Below, piece by piece: positions 9,139-19,000 of a stretch of DNA of 48,353 nt. The position numbers were made by a program, and so were the translations under genes. Position 1 is the stretch's first letter. Each line of letters starts with the position of its first letter. Under the pieces are notes generated by a model. That model saw nothing but the letters and a program-made list of their open reading frames with translations. It ran no database searches and was not told the origin of the DNA. The stretch comes from JBCCCJ01 sp039029315 (GTDB lineage Bacteria; Bacteroidota; Bacteroidia; J057). Location: contig JBCCGK010000091.1 of NCBI GenBank assembly GCA_039029315.1, positions 1 through 48,353 of the forward strand. The letters are read 5' to 3'.

Positions 9139-9857
9139 TCGGATTAGATTTCGGCATATTATTCAGTCTGAAAGCAGAGGTCGAGGGATCTCCCGCTTCT
9201 GCCGCTGGATTTCAGTTTGTTCCAGCATCTACTACCAGAGATTTGTTGGATCGCTTGCAGGCTGTAGCCCGATCAATCGATGATCAGTTCATGGTTTTTG
9301 CCTCGGATGTGTTTGGGATATTTGCAGAAGAAACCGTTGGGACGACCAAACCATTTCGCCTAAAAGAAATCAATCTGCGCATCGAGGGGCGGGTGTATAT
9401 ATCTGTTTCGGACTCCTCCATTCATTCCTTGATAGACTCAACTTTTCGTCCTTCTGACTTAGCTGTTCTGCAAGCCTTGCCACCGGGCTTCAAATGGATG
9501 TACTATGTGGACAGTGCCTCCTTACCAGCTGCAAACCCGATTGGTCAATCCTCCATCGTGGGTCTGGCCCCTCCTGTGCTGTCTATCCAGAATAGTCGGC
9601 TGGGCAAGATCGCGCATGTGGCCAGTGGAAAGACCCTTCAGCCATTTTTAGCAGATGATGTGAGAAGCCAATTCAACTTTGGACTGGCTGAACCGGGGCT
9701 CTATCAACTCACGCTCATCAATCCTTCTGTCAATCGCAAGTTTTATGCAGATCCAGCAATCTTTTCACGTCCGCCATTGGCAGTAGTGGAGGTCAGAGTT
9801 CCAAAAGGAACAGTCTCTGTCAAGCAGCACAACATTGTCTTTAAGAAAAGACCTTAA
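9135..9857 (+). CDS. eCIS-linked protein of unknown function, coupled to the tail terminator
   Basis: 240 residues, starting in an ATGA overlap with the Pvc16-like gene. It is predicted to be soluble and mostly beta: LKEINLRIEGRVYISVSD, then PGFKWMYYVD, and a C-terminal GLYQLTLINPS, then PPLAVVEVRVPKGTVSVKQ. The last third resembles a beta-sandwich adaptor more than an enzyme; no catalytic motif is visible. AlgoCIS-type particles have extra cap or adaptor proteins at the sheath end, and position between the terminator and the sheath gene makes a cap-adaptor role plausible. That is inference; I do not recognise the family from sequence. Confidence 0.6.
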   Translation: MIGLDFGILFSLKAEVEGSPASAAGFQFVPASTTRDLLDRLQAVARSIDDQFMVFASDVFGIFAEETVGTTKPFRLKEINLRIEGRVYISVSDSSIHSLIDSTFRPSDLAVLQALPPGFKWMYYVDSASLPAANPIGQSSIVGLAPPVLSIQNSRLGKIAHVASGKTLQPFLADDVRSQFNFGLAEPGLYQLTLINPSVNRKFYADPAIFSRPPLAVVEVRVPKGTVSVKQHNIVFKKRP

Positions 9858-9900
9858 GAAAAATATATTCTCCAATTTTCAACTATAAAAAACACCAATC

Positions 9901-11841
9901 ATGCCAGTTCCTTTGACTTCATACAAAACACCAGGTGTGTATGTCCAGGAAATTCGAAAACTTCCTCCTTCGATTGCTCAGGTAGAGACAGCCATCCCTG
10001 TCTTCATCGGATATACCCAAAAGGCAGAACTCGAATCCACCAAAGATTTGCAGATGAAGCCAACCCGAATTCGCTCTCTGAATGAGTACGAACTGTATTT
10101 CGGTACCACCACTCCAGAGGACATTCAAATCGGGATAGATACAAATTCAGTCAATGGCAGGAGAACCATAAAAGTGGAACTGAACCAGCCTGTGAAATAC
10201 TATATGTATTATGCTGTCCAGATGTTCTATGCCAATGGTGGGGGAGAATGTTTCATTATCTCTGTAGGAGATTTGACCGATCCTGTCGACAGCGGCGAGT
10301 TGGAAGAAGGCATGATGTTGTTGAAAGAACAACTTGACCCAACACTCATTCTCTTTCCAGATGCTGTCAGTTTGGTAAATGACAAATTTACCCCACTGAT
10401 GAAGGCCGGACTTCAATTCTGTGCAGACCCCAAGTTTACCAATTTCTTTTTGATCATGGATGTCAAGCATCAAAAAGAAATCAAAAACACTGATGGAAGC
10501 ATTCAGAATATAGATGATGATGCCACCGAATTTCGCAAAGTTGCTGGTAGTCTGGATGAGTACAAATATGGGGCGGCCTATTATCCATATCTCCTCAGCA
10601 ACATTCCCATTGTGTCAGATCCGGATCAGATCAAAATTGTATCCAGTACTGTAGATCAGGAAACGCTTAGCCAACAAAAGGCTCGCTTGGAAACTTTGAG
10701 AGATAGCCTGCAAGCGGGAGATGAAAAGAATAAAGTCATCGCTGACATAGCAGCAGTCGATGCAAGAATAGCCTTGGAAAACGCTGCAAAGGCAGAACAG
10801 GCAAAGATCAAAACAGAAGAAGACAAACTCCCAGCTCTCCTGCTAAGTCAGGAAACAGTCGGAGATATTGCCAGAGCGATGGATGAGGCAGTAGCCGAAG
10901 GCAAAGACAAGGATGAAACCAAAGCTGCAGCGAAAGAAGCGGCCAAACCTGTGCCTGTATTAGAGACCGAGGTAGACAATGTAGATATTACCGGAGCGGC
11001 GACAGCGGCGGCGGCTAGAGATTTGATCAATGCGGCGGTTGAGAACAAAGTCAAGGTGGGGGCTGATGATCTGGCTACACAGATTCAGAAAGTCCGTCAG
11101 GCCATCACTGATGCCACCAATGCAGCATTAGATGAATTCCAAACAGCTGCCGATGCAGGCGTATATACCAATGCAACAGCAGCCATCATATCTGTGGTTG
11201 ACAATTCTTTGTACAATGCAATCTTGGCAGAACTGGATACTGTCAAAGGTTCAGTCATCATGCCACCAAGTAGTGCAATGGCGGGTGCTTATGCCAGAGT
11301 AGACAACAGCAGAGGCGTCTTTCAGTCTCCTGCCAACATAGGCTTGGGAGGCGTGGTGCGTCCCTACCGAAAAATTTCGGATGAAGTCCAGGATGGGCTG
11401 AATGTAGATACCAAAGCAGGAAAATCGATCAATGCGATCCGAACCTTCATAGGCAGAGGCACATTGGTCTGGGGAGCGAGAACCCTGGCAGGAAATGATC
11501 GAGAATGGCGATATGTGTCAGTCCGCCGATTCTTCAATATGGTGGAGGAATCTGTGAAGCGTGCTCTGCTTGGATTCGTATTCGAACCCAACAACCGCAA
11601 TACCTGGGTGAGCGTCAGAGCTTCGATTGAAGCATTTCTTGAGACCCAATGGAGAGCGGGCGCCTTATTGGGCAGTACACCAGAAGAGGCTTTCTCCGTA
11701 CAGGTTGGGATGCCAGAGACCTTCACAGAGGCAGAAATGCTGGATGGATTCATGGTAGTAGAAATCGGAATGGCAGTCGTCAGACCCGCAGAGTTCATCG
11801 TCCTCAAGTTCATGCACAAATTCGAATTGGGACAAAGTTGA
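9901..11841 (+). CDS. Contractile sheath protein (Pvc2-4 family) with ~200-residue insertion
   Basis: 646 residues. The N-terminus (YKTPGVYVQEI) and C-terminus (GRGTLVWGARTL, RRFFNMVEESVKRAL, FEPNN, QVGMPETFTEAE, EFIVLKFMHKFE) are standard for phage/CIS sheath proteins and form the inter-subunit sheath mesh. VIMPPSSAMAGAYARVDNSRG (split over about residues 452-472) is the conserved core motif. Between about residues 245 and 450 lies an Ala/Glu/Lys-rich, mostly helical insertion (EEDKLPALLLSQETVG, then KDETKAAAKEAAKPV) that ordinary sheath proteins lack. It is the only sheath gene here, whereas PVC and Afp have three and AlgoCIS has two. A 43-bp A-rich leader precedes the ATG. Confidence 0.93.
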   Translation: MPVPLTSYKTPGVYVQEIRKLPPSIAQVETAIPVFIGYTQKAELESTKDLQMKPTRIRSLNEYELYFGTTTPEDIQIGIDTNSVNGRRTIKVELNQPVKYYMYYAVQMFYANGGGECFIISVGDLTDPVDSGELEEGMMLLKEQLDPTLILFPDAVSLVNDKFTPLMKAGLQFCADPKFTNFFLIMDVKHQKEIKNTDGSIQNIDDDATEFRKVAGSLDEYKYGAAYYPYLLSNIPIVSDPDQIKIVSSTVDQETLSQQKARLETLRDSLQAGDEKNKVIADIAAVDARIALENAAKAEQAKIKTEEDKLPALLLSQETVGDIARAMDEAVAEGKDKDETKAAAKEAAKPVPVLETEVDNVDITGAATAAAARDLINAAVENKVKVGADDLATQIQKVRQAITDATNAALDEFQTAADAGVYTNATAAIISVVDNSLYNAILAELDTVKGSVIMPPSSAMAGAYARVDNSRGVFQSPANIGLGGVVRPYRKISDEVQDGLNVDTKAGKSINAIRTFIGRGTLVWGARTLAGNDREWRYVSVRRFFNMVEESVKRALLGFVFEPNNRNTWVSVRASIEAFLETQWRAGALLGSTPEEAFSVQVGMPETFTEAEMLDGFMVVEIGMAVVRPAEFIVLKFMHKFELGQS

Positions 11842-11881
11842 TCATGTTCCACCTTCATTCTAATCAATAAAAAAAGACATT

Positions 11882-12319
11882 ATGGCAACACCCATCCCCA
11901 AGTTCCGTTTTTTGGCGGAAATAGAAGGAATAGATCTTCGGTTTACTGAGATTTCCGGTCTGGACAAAGAGACAGAAGTCATAGAGATCCGACATGGAAA
12001 TGACTCCTCCAAATACAAGCAACAAATCCTTGGCCTGAACAAAACCAATCGGGTCACCATGAAGCGTGGCGTCATCAACGATGCCAGTATCAAGGAGTTT
12101 TATGATTGGTGGGCATTGACGACCAACCAGCAGAAAACCGAAGACGCTCAAAGAGATGTGACCATCAAACTCATGGATGAGATTGGAGATCCCATCATCA
12201 CATGGAAGTTGAGCAACGCCATGGCCGTTAAGTTTCAATCAACAGATTTGAAGTCAGATGGCAATGAAATAGCAATAGACTCGATGGAAATCGTTCACGA
12301 AGGACTCACCATTGTTTAA
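11882..12319 (+). CDS. Inner tube protein (Pvc1-like, gp19 family), main tube
   Basis: 145 residues, the usual length for a CIS tube protein. Diagnostic segments are FRFLAEIEGIDLRFTEISGL, the KRGVINDASIKEFYDWW block, VTIKLMDEIGDPIITWKL, and the C-terminal IDSMEIVHEGLTI. These form the hexameric-ring beta-barrel that stacks inside the sheath and houses cargo. It directly follows the sheath gene across a 40-bp A-rich leader, which suits high expression of the abundant tube subunit. Confidence 0.93.
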   Translation: MATPIPKFRFLAEIEGIDLRFTEISGLDKETEVIEIRHGNDSSKYKQQILGLNKTNRVTMKRGVINDASIKEFYDWWALTTNQQKTEDAQRDVTIKLMDEIGDPIITWKLSNAMAVKFQSTDLKSDGNEIAIDSMEIVHEGLTIV

Positions 12320-12325
12320 CGCTTG

Positions 12326-12802
12326 ATGATGGGCAATAGATCGCTTACCCCAGTTGGGTTTCGCTTTGATCTGACATTTTTTGACAGTGAAACCAGTGAA
12401 CGATTTACAGATGCCGACGGCCCTGATGCCTGTTTCCAGACTGTCTCAGGCATTGGGGTTGAGTTCGAGAGTGAGACAGTTCAGGACGGGGCGAATGCGC
12501 GTTTTGTTCAACAGCTGCCCAAAAGGCCCATGTTCCCGAATCTTGGTCTGAAAAGGGGATTTTTGATGGAGTCCAAAATATTCCAGTGGTTCAATGAAAC
12601 GCTGTCCAATAGTGAGGTGGCCTTCCAACCATTGGATGTGGAACTGAACCTGAAAAATGAAGCGGGCGAATCCCTCCTGAATATGCGCTTTGTCAAGGCC
12701 TGGCCAAAAAAATGGTCCTTGTCAGATTTCGATGCCATGTCCAGCAATCTGGTCATTGAGAGCCTGGAATTGACATATCAGTATTTCCGAATTATCAAAT
12801 GA
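12326..12802 (+). CDS. Second tube protein (Pvc5-like), baseplate-proximal tube initiator
   Basis: 158 residues from the ATG at 12326; the TTG three bases earlier is less likely, and a second ATG follows at 12329. It has the gp19-like fold signature: CFQTVSGIGVEFESETV, LKRGFLMESKIFQWFNE, VELNLKNEAGESLLNMRF, and LVIESLELTYQYFRI. It is clearly divergent from the main tube protein. In PVC, Afp and AlgoCIS a second tube paralogue forms the first ring joining the spike to the tube, which is the inferred role here. It starts 6 bp after the main tube stop. Confidence 0.88.
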   Translation: MMGNRSLTPVGFRFDLTFFDSETSERFTDADGPDACFQTVSGIGVEFESETVQDGANARFVQQLPKRPMFPNLGLKRGFLMESKIFQWFNETLSNSEVAFQPLDVELNLKNEAGESLLNMRFVKAWPKKWSLSDFDAMSSNLVIESLELTYQYFRIIK

Positions 12803-12811
12803 TTAACGCTT

Positions 12812-12994
12812 ATGCCAGTAGTCGAAATATTAGAAATGGTTGTGAGAGCCAGTATCTCGGAAGAGAACGAAGAGAAGAAAAATCCTCCCTCAGCCAATAA
12901 ACCGGAGAATGGACAGGCCATAGACAAGCAGGTTCTGACAGAAGAAATTTTTGCGCAAGTGTTGGCCTATCTGGAACATCAAACTGAACGCTAA
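12812..12994 (+). CDS. DUF5908 family small eCIS protein (Pvc6 position)
   Basis: 60 residues. The opening MPVVEILEMVVRASISE matches the MPVEIRELVIRATV-type start of DUF5908 proteins, which sit between the tube and LysM genes in many eCIS clusters. The middle is a charged, flexible linker and the end is a short amphipathic helix (EEIFAQVLAYLEHQ). Its molecular role is not established. The stop overlaps the next start (TAATG), so translation is coupled to the LysM baseplate gene. Confidence 0.82.
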   Translation: MPVVEILEMVVRASISEENEEKKNPPSANKPENGQAIDKQVLTEEIFAQVLAYLEHQTER

Positions 12995-13761
12995 TGTCTG
13001 GAGAATTAACACATCTGGTCTTTCGGGCCTTCGAAAGTGAAGAAGAACTGTCTCAGCAAGGGAATGCCAGGGCAGAATTTCAAGCCATGTTCAATCCAGA
13101 AACCTTCAGCATAGGCAATACCTTCGAGTTCGATGATAGTCAGGCTGATGGAGAGACAGGCAGTGAGCAAAAATTCAAACGAATCGCCCCGCGAGAGTTT
13201 ACTTTTGAATTGCTGGTAGATGGTACTGGTGCTTCTGGTGTGAAAAAAGATGTAGAAGAAGAGATCCAGCAATTCAAAAAACTCACACAACTTGTGGGAA
13301 ATGATGAAAGACGACCGCCTTACTTAACCGTGACCTGGGGTACCATCAATTTGCGCGCTGTCCTCAAAAAATTTGACATCAAATACACCTTGTTCAGCAA
13401 CAATGGAAAACCAGTCAGGGTCGTCCTGATGTTGATCCTTGCAGAGTATCTCACCCCTGCCCAGCAGATGAGTGCCAATCCAGCCTCGAGTCAGAGCATT
13501 ACCAGTTTGACAATTCCAGAGGCAGGAAGTTCTCTGGAGATGGTTGCCCGTCAGAAGTATGGAGGGAGTGAGCAGTTGATTGCGCTTGCAAAAGAGAATG
13601 GACTGGACAGCCTGAAACAAGGCATAGAAGGGCAACGACTGGAACTGCCAAGCAAAGATTCGCTGACATCACTGGCTCAAAATGAGGCCCAGGGCTTGGC
13701 GAATCAAGCCAGCAATCAGGCGACCAACACTGTTCAACAAAATTTATCGAATCTCTTCTGA
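12994..13761 (+). CDS. LysM-domain baseplate protein (Pvc7-like)
   Basis: 255 residues. The N-terminal domain (about 1-165) has the CIS tube-adaptor features FQAMFNPETFSIGNTFEF, PREFTFELLVDGTG and PYLTVTWGTINLRAVLKKFDIKYTLF (several separate segments). A LysM domain follows (about 171-217: IPEAGSSLEMVARQKYGG, then ENGLDSLKQGIEGQRLELP). The tail is a Gln/Asn-rich helix. The homologue in Afp/PVC, related to T4 gp53, locks the spike and inner tube to the wedges. Here LysM acts as a protein-contact module and not as a peptidoglycan binder. The stop overlaps the spike start by one base. Confidence 0.9.
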   Translation: MSGELTHLVFRAFESEEELSQQGNARAEFQAMFNPETFSIGNTFEFDDSQADGETGSEQKFKRIAPREFTFELLVDGTGASGVKKDVEEEIQQFKKLTQLVGNDERRPPYLTVTWGTINLRAVLKKFDIKYTLFSNNGKPVRVVLMLILAEYLTPAQQMSANPASSQSITSLTIPEAGSSLEMVARQKYGGSEQLIALAKENGLDSLKQGIEGQRLELPSKDSLTSLAQNEAQGLANQASNQATNTVQQNLSNLF

Positions 13762-15596
13762 TGAGTAACGCCAAAACATCTGCCGGAATCAAAATCAATG
13801 GGTCTTCCTCTGAGCTTCCACTCACCGAAGCCCAGATTCTGTCAATCACAGTGTCTAAGGAAGTGAACAAAATTCCCACTGCTGTGCTGACGCTCAAGGA
13901 TGGTTTGCCCAACAAACAGGATTTTCCCATCAGCAATTTGCCCAATTTCCAGCCAGGTACAGAAATCGAAATACTCCTGGGGGAAAGAAATGATAGAGCC
14001 ACTGTCTTCAGAGGTATCATTACCAAACATAGCCTACAAGTCAAGAAAGACAAACCATCGATTCTGACAGTAGAATGTAAAGATGAGACTGTCAGACTGA
14101 CCATTGGGAGAAGAAGCAGATTTTGGCTCGACAAAAGCGACAGCGATATCTTCCAGGAGATTTATGAGGATTATGCTGGATTTCAGAATATGGGACTGGA
14201 GGCTGAAGATAGCAACGATATCATCGTTCACGATCAGATGTCCCAGTATTATTCCACGGATTGGGATTTCATGGTGATGCGTGCAGAAGCCCTGGCCAAA
14301 TATATGTTCATCGACGATGGTCTACTCAGCATTCAGCAACCTGATTTGGGGCAGAATGAGGCTTTTACCTTGTCCTATGGTTTGGCGGCAGATAGCCAGG
14401 AAACTTCCAGAATTTGGGAATTGGATACAGAAATGGATGCGCGCCAGCAATTCGCGAGTGTGGAGACCCTGGGATGGGATTATGCCAGCCAGGAAGTGAC
14501 CCAAGCCAATCAGGATTTTGACTCTGCCTCCGAGGCCGGGAACATCAGTAGCGACGAATTGACCTCAATTATTGGACTAGATACATATCGACTTCACCAT
14601 CATGCCCGGATGAAAGAAGAGGAACTGACTGCCCTTGCCAATGCTGTCAAGCAAAAAAGTGTCTTGAACAAAAATCGAGGCCGAATCAAATTTGATGGGC
14701 GGGCGGATATCAAACCAGGCCAACTGGTGAACCTGCAAGGAGTCGGGGACCGCTTCAATGGAAAAGTATTCGTTTCTCGTGTGTTCCATACCTTTCAACT
14801 CGGACGATGGTTCACACAGATCCAATTCGGATTGCCATTTCGCTGGTTCCATGAAGAGAGTCGGATTGCCAATCCTCCAGCACAAGGCTTGCTGCCAGCT
14901 ATCAAAGGCTTGCATGTGGGCACTGTAATCAAAATCAAGGATGAGGACCGGCCTGCAGATAGATTGGACAAAAACTTTAGGATCAAGGTCAATATATCCG
15001 GTGTCCATGAACAAAATGAAGGCGTATGGGCAAGATTGGCTTCATTCTATGCTTCAGTAGGCTTTGGGGCAGTGTTCTTGCCAGAGCTGAATGACGAAGT
15101 AGTGATTGGATATGTTGGACAGGATGGGCGAGAACCTGTAGTCCTTGGCTCCCTCTATAGTGAAGCACATAGTCCACCTTTTGTGAATGATGACGACAAC
15201 TTTTTGAAGGGAATCGTCACCAGGAATGGGCACAAATTTCAGTTCGATGAGGAAAAAGACATCATCACCCTCCAGACCAATGGAGGCCACTCCATCGTCC
15301 TGAGTGATGAAAAGAAAGAAATTGTTACCACTGACAGCAATGGGAATACCATCACCCTCGACAAAGAGGGAATACACCTCAATAGCAAAAAAAATATCAA
15401 CATAGAGGCGAGTAAAGACATCACGATCAAAGGCATGAACGTCTCCATCGTTGGGCAAACCAGTGTGGCCGTGAACAACAACCAGGGAGGACCTGTGCTG
15501 CTAGGAGCTGGCATATTACCAGTTGCCAGAATGATGGATGCTTCTCCGCCCCCCAATTTTCAAATCATAACCACCAATGTTCAGGTAAAAGTCTAG
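13761..15596 (+). CDS. VgrG-like central spike (Pvc8; gp27-gp5 fusion)
   Basis: 611 residues. About 1-370 is gp27-like (SITVSKEVNKIPTAVLTLKDG; EIEILLGERNDRATVFRG; DWDFMVMRAEALAKYMF). An OB-fold follows at about 386-475 (GTVIKIKDEDRP, then VWARLASFYAS, then PELNDEVVIGYVGQDGREPVV). A beta-helix needle with ITLQTNGGHSIVLSDE-type repeats runs to about residue 570, and the end is VLLGAGILPVARMMDAS. It forms the trimeric hub and puncturing needle. The final block resembles the tip of self-sufficient VgrG spikes, which may matter because no separate PAAR gene follows: the next gene, gp25, starts 9 bp downstream. Confidence 0.92.
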   Translation: MSNAKTSAGIKINGSSSELPLTEAQILSITVSKEVNKIPTAVLTLKDGLPNKQDFPISNLPNFQPGTEIEILLGERNDRATVFRGIITKHSLQVKKDKPSILTVECKDETVRLTIGRRSRFWLDKSDSDIFQEIYEDYAGFQNMGLEAEDSNDIIVHDQMSQYYSTDWDFMVMRAEALAKYMFIDDGLLSIQQPDLGQNEAFTLSYGLAADSQETSRIWELDTEMDARQQFASVETLGWDYASQEVTQANQDFDSASEAGNISSDELTSIIGLDTYRLHHHARMKEEELTALANAVKQKSVLNKNRGRIKFDGRADIKPGQLVNLQGVGDRFNGKVFVSRVFHTFQLGRWFTQIQFGLPFRWFHEESRIANPPAQGLLPAIKGLHVGTVIKIKDEDRPADRLDKNFRIKVNISGVHEQNEGVWARLASFYASVGFGAVFLPELNDEVVIGYVGQDGREPVVLGSLYSEAHSPPFVNDDDNFLKGIVTRNGHKFQFDEEKDIITLQTNGGHSIVLSDEKKEIVTTDSNGNTITLDKEGIHLNSKKNINIEASKDITIKGMNVSIVGQTSVAVNNNQGGPVLLGAGILPVARMMDASPPPNFQIITTNVQVKV

Positions 15597-15605
15597 AACA
15601 GTATC

Positions 15606-16046
15606 ATGGATATACAAGATTTTTCTGGACCCAATTCATTTTTGGGTAGAGGCTGGGGATTCCCTCCTCAGTTTAACAAGCCAAGTTGTAGTGTCAGAAT
15701 GGTTTCTGAAGCGGAAGATATTTGTGAGAGTCTGCACATTCTCTTATCAGTCAGTCTGGGAGAGCGTCTGAAGCGACCCAATTATGGCTGCAATCTGGAT
15801 CGCTTGACCTTCAAAAGCGCCAACACACAGTTTCTGACATTTATCCGAAGCTTTGTAGAGCAATCCATCATGCTCCATGAACCGAGAATCATCCTGGACA
15901 ATGTGAAGATGCTGACTGATCAACTCCTGGATGGATTGATCAAGATCAACATCGACTATACCATTCGGGCGACCAATTCTCCTGACAATTATGTGTTCCC
16001 ATTTTACCTGACCGAGGCAGATGCAGATGCACCGCCAATCAGATAG
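15606..16046 (+). CDS. gp25-like baseplate wedge protein (Pvc9)
   Basis: 146 residues, normal for the gp25/W family. The key segment is CESLHILLSVSLGERLKRPNYG, the conserved region that nucleates sheath assembly at the baseplate, followed by IRSFVEQSIMLHEPRI and a C-terminal LIKINIDYTIRAT strand. The gene sits between the spike and the gp6 wedge, the same order as in Afp/PVC. Confidence 0.9.
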   Translation: MDIQDFSGPNSFLGRGWGFPPQFNKPSCSVRMVSEAEDICESLHILLSVSLGERLKRPNYGCNLDRLTFKSANTQFLTFIRSFVEQSIMLHEPRIILDNVKMLTDQLLDGLIKINIDYTIRATNSPDNYVFPFYLTEADADAPPIR

Positions 16047-16089
16047 TTCAACTTCGCCCACATTCACTCTCATCTGACAATCATCTATT

Positions 16090-19000
16090 ATGAGTTGTTC
16101 AAACTTCCGGCACCCACTGACCCATAACGGGACACATCAGTCAGAACGGCTTCATCCTGATTTGGTCCCAGAGAATCTCCAGATTGATGATCGGGACACC
16201 AAGGCCTTTTTGAAATTTGCCTATGACTACGCTGCCCTGCTCAAGTATTACCAACTCAGCGATACAGTCAATGGAAATTGGCAATGTTTCTTCAGTGGTG
16301 GGGCATTGGGCATGCTTTCTATCATCAGTTCCATAGATCTGAGGGCGATTGATGCACAATTTTGCCAGGTAGAACTTGATTTTTGGGAAAGTACAGAAAG
16401 CTGCGACCCAACCGATCGGGAGGAAATGATCTTGAAGAAATATCAAGCCTTGATAGACCAGATTTATCAGATTGTTCAGACCATTGACAAGCTCTGTAAG
16501 GAAGCTCCCTCTTCTCTGCCACTCAAAGCTGAGATCCAGGAGATGATACAGAAGGAGATTGTTGGGGGACTCTTTGACAATCGAGTTCAGAATCTTCTCA
16601 TCAAGTTGATTGCTTTTGACAAAGCCAATCGCCCTCAATCCTCTCAATCCAACGAGCAAGATCCATTCCTGAAAGAGAAATATCTGGCCTTTATTCCCTC
16701 CAAAAACAATCGCTCTGCCTGCACCAAATCCTGGGGATTGGAAGGCTTGGATGACTATTACTGCATCACGCCAGATGATGGCTTCATCGATACACAATAT
16801 CCTGACCAATGCAAAGAAAACAGGACCTTGCGAGCCCTGTTTATGAAATTCTTCCAACTGTTGAGTAGAATCGTGAGCAGAGCTGAGTTTTACTTACAAC
16901 AAGAACTACAGAACAGCAATGCTCAAGAGCCACAAGTGAGTTTGTTTTTGGCATTCATTTTTTTGTTTCGTCGATTGATTGCCCAACTCAACCAGTTGAC
17001 CGAGGCCCATCTGGATTATTACTACCAACAAATTCTCTGTTCGCCTGTCAAGGGCCTGACGCCGGATCAGGTGTTTGTCATTTTTGAATTGGCAAAGGGG
17101 ACAGACAGCTATCGCCTTGCCGGCGGCACACTTCTGGATGCGGGGAAAGATGCCAATGGAAACAAGATTCGCTATAGACTTGATCATGAACTTGTCCTGA
17201 ACAAAGCCAAGGTTCAGGCCTGTCAAGCGACCTTGCTAAGCGTAAATAAGGATCGTGATCAATATGATCGACTATATGCAACTTCTGCAAGTCAGGAAGA
17301 TGACAACAAATCCAGAACGATCCATTGGCAGGATTTTCGTCCTTCGGCGCTTGAAACCCGAGAAACAGCCGAAATTGGAATCGCCATCTCTGATCCGATC
17401 CTCAAGTTGGCAGAAGGGACGCGCTTCATTGTGATTCATTTTGATGTCGATGGGCAATTGCCAACCCTCACCACAGCCCTCTCTGATCTCTTCAAGGTAT
17501 ATGTGAGTTCTGATCTGGCAGAGAAAGGATGGCTGGAAGTCCCGGCGGCGAATAATCCAGGGAAGCTGGAAGCTTTGTCATCCCCAAGCGACCAGCCAAA
17601 TCAAGGCTTGACCAACAATATCACCTATGGGCGGGATGCCAATAACTATTTGGTCATCCACAACTCCTATGATATCGTCGATTTGTCAAGCTTCTCCGTC
17701 CGCTTTCATCCCGGAAGCCAAACGCAAGCTGCTGGAGTAGAAATCCGCATTCTGCTGAAGAAAGATAATTTTCCTATCAATCTGCCCGAAATAGATGATC
17801 CGCTTTTCCAGCAATCTCTCTTTCCTCTGGTCAAAATTGGCTTTGATCAGGTGTTGGCTTCTTTGTTGGATATCAAGGAAATCTCCAACATTCATATCGC
17901 CACCGAATCAGCCGGAATAGAAGAGGGGATTCAGATTAGCAACTCTATTGGAACCTTCACAGGTCAGGATAGTTTTCCACTATTGGGGATGCCAGTTGTG
18001 GATTCCAATGGGAATTCCAATGGACCCTCCTACCTTCAGAGAGATGGCTCCTTTGTGTCTTTTGAGTTGGAAGAATTAAGGGGAAAACAAGTGCTGGGCA
18101 TGGAGCCATTTCCAAGGTTCCAGAAGCCAGCGGCCCCCTTGCCAAATGAGTTGCTGTATGATGGTCAGAACGCCATTCCACGGTTTCGCCCTCGCTTCCA
18201 ACTAGTAGATCAAACAGTCGGATATGTTTCGGGACAACTCGGTATAAGCAGTCTGCCACATTTGCCACATTCTGAATTTAGTGGATATCCTGTTGGCTTT
18301 GGAGACATTTTTACCCTCCCTCCGCCGGTGCTTACTCAATCCACGGCCCCGCTCTTTGGTGTGCAAACCCAGACAGGCTTAGTGCCAGACAATACCCCTC
18401 TGGCTCAAAATCCAGCGATCCAATCCATTTTTACCAATTCCAATTTGCTGGGCGCGCTATCGGGACTGAATACTACCCAGGCAAGCGGGATTCCTGGCCT
18501 GAATATTCCCTTGCCTCCCAGCCTTACAGGACAGTCCTCAACCACTGGTCTGAACATCCCCCCTTTAACGGGATTAACGGGCTCAACGGGATTAAGCGGA
18601 CTGAATACCACTTTTCTTCCTCCTGGCTTTACTGGCCTTGGATCAACAACTGGTCTCAATACCACATCATTTTCAGGAATTGGCGGAACTACTTCATTTA
18701 TTCCCTTGGGAGGGGGAGGCTTTGGTGGAAACCAGCTTGTGCTGGGACCCTGTATCGTCTATTCCGCCTTACGGAACAGAAACCGCCTCACACTGGAATA
18801 TGCCAATGAAGTAAATGCCTCCGATTTTTTCAATGAAAATGAACCACAACTCACCCAAGGCGTAGAGTTTCGGTATTCTTCCTGTTCGGATTTTATGACG
18901 AAGGATGGGAATACCATTTATAGAAAAAAAGAATTTGACCGCTATCATATCACCCCTACAGGCTATTCCCTGATCAATCCCATCGATCCTGAGGAGGCCC

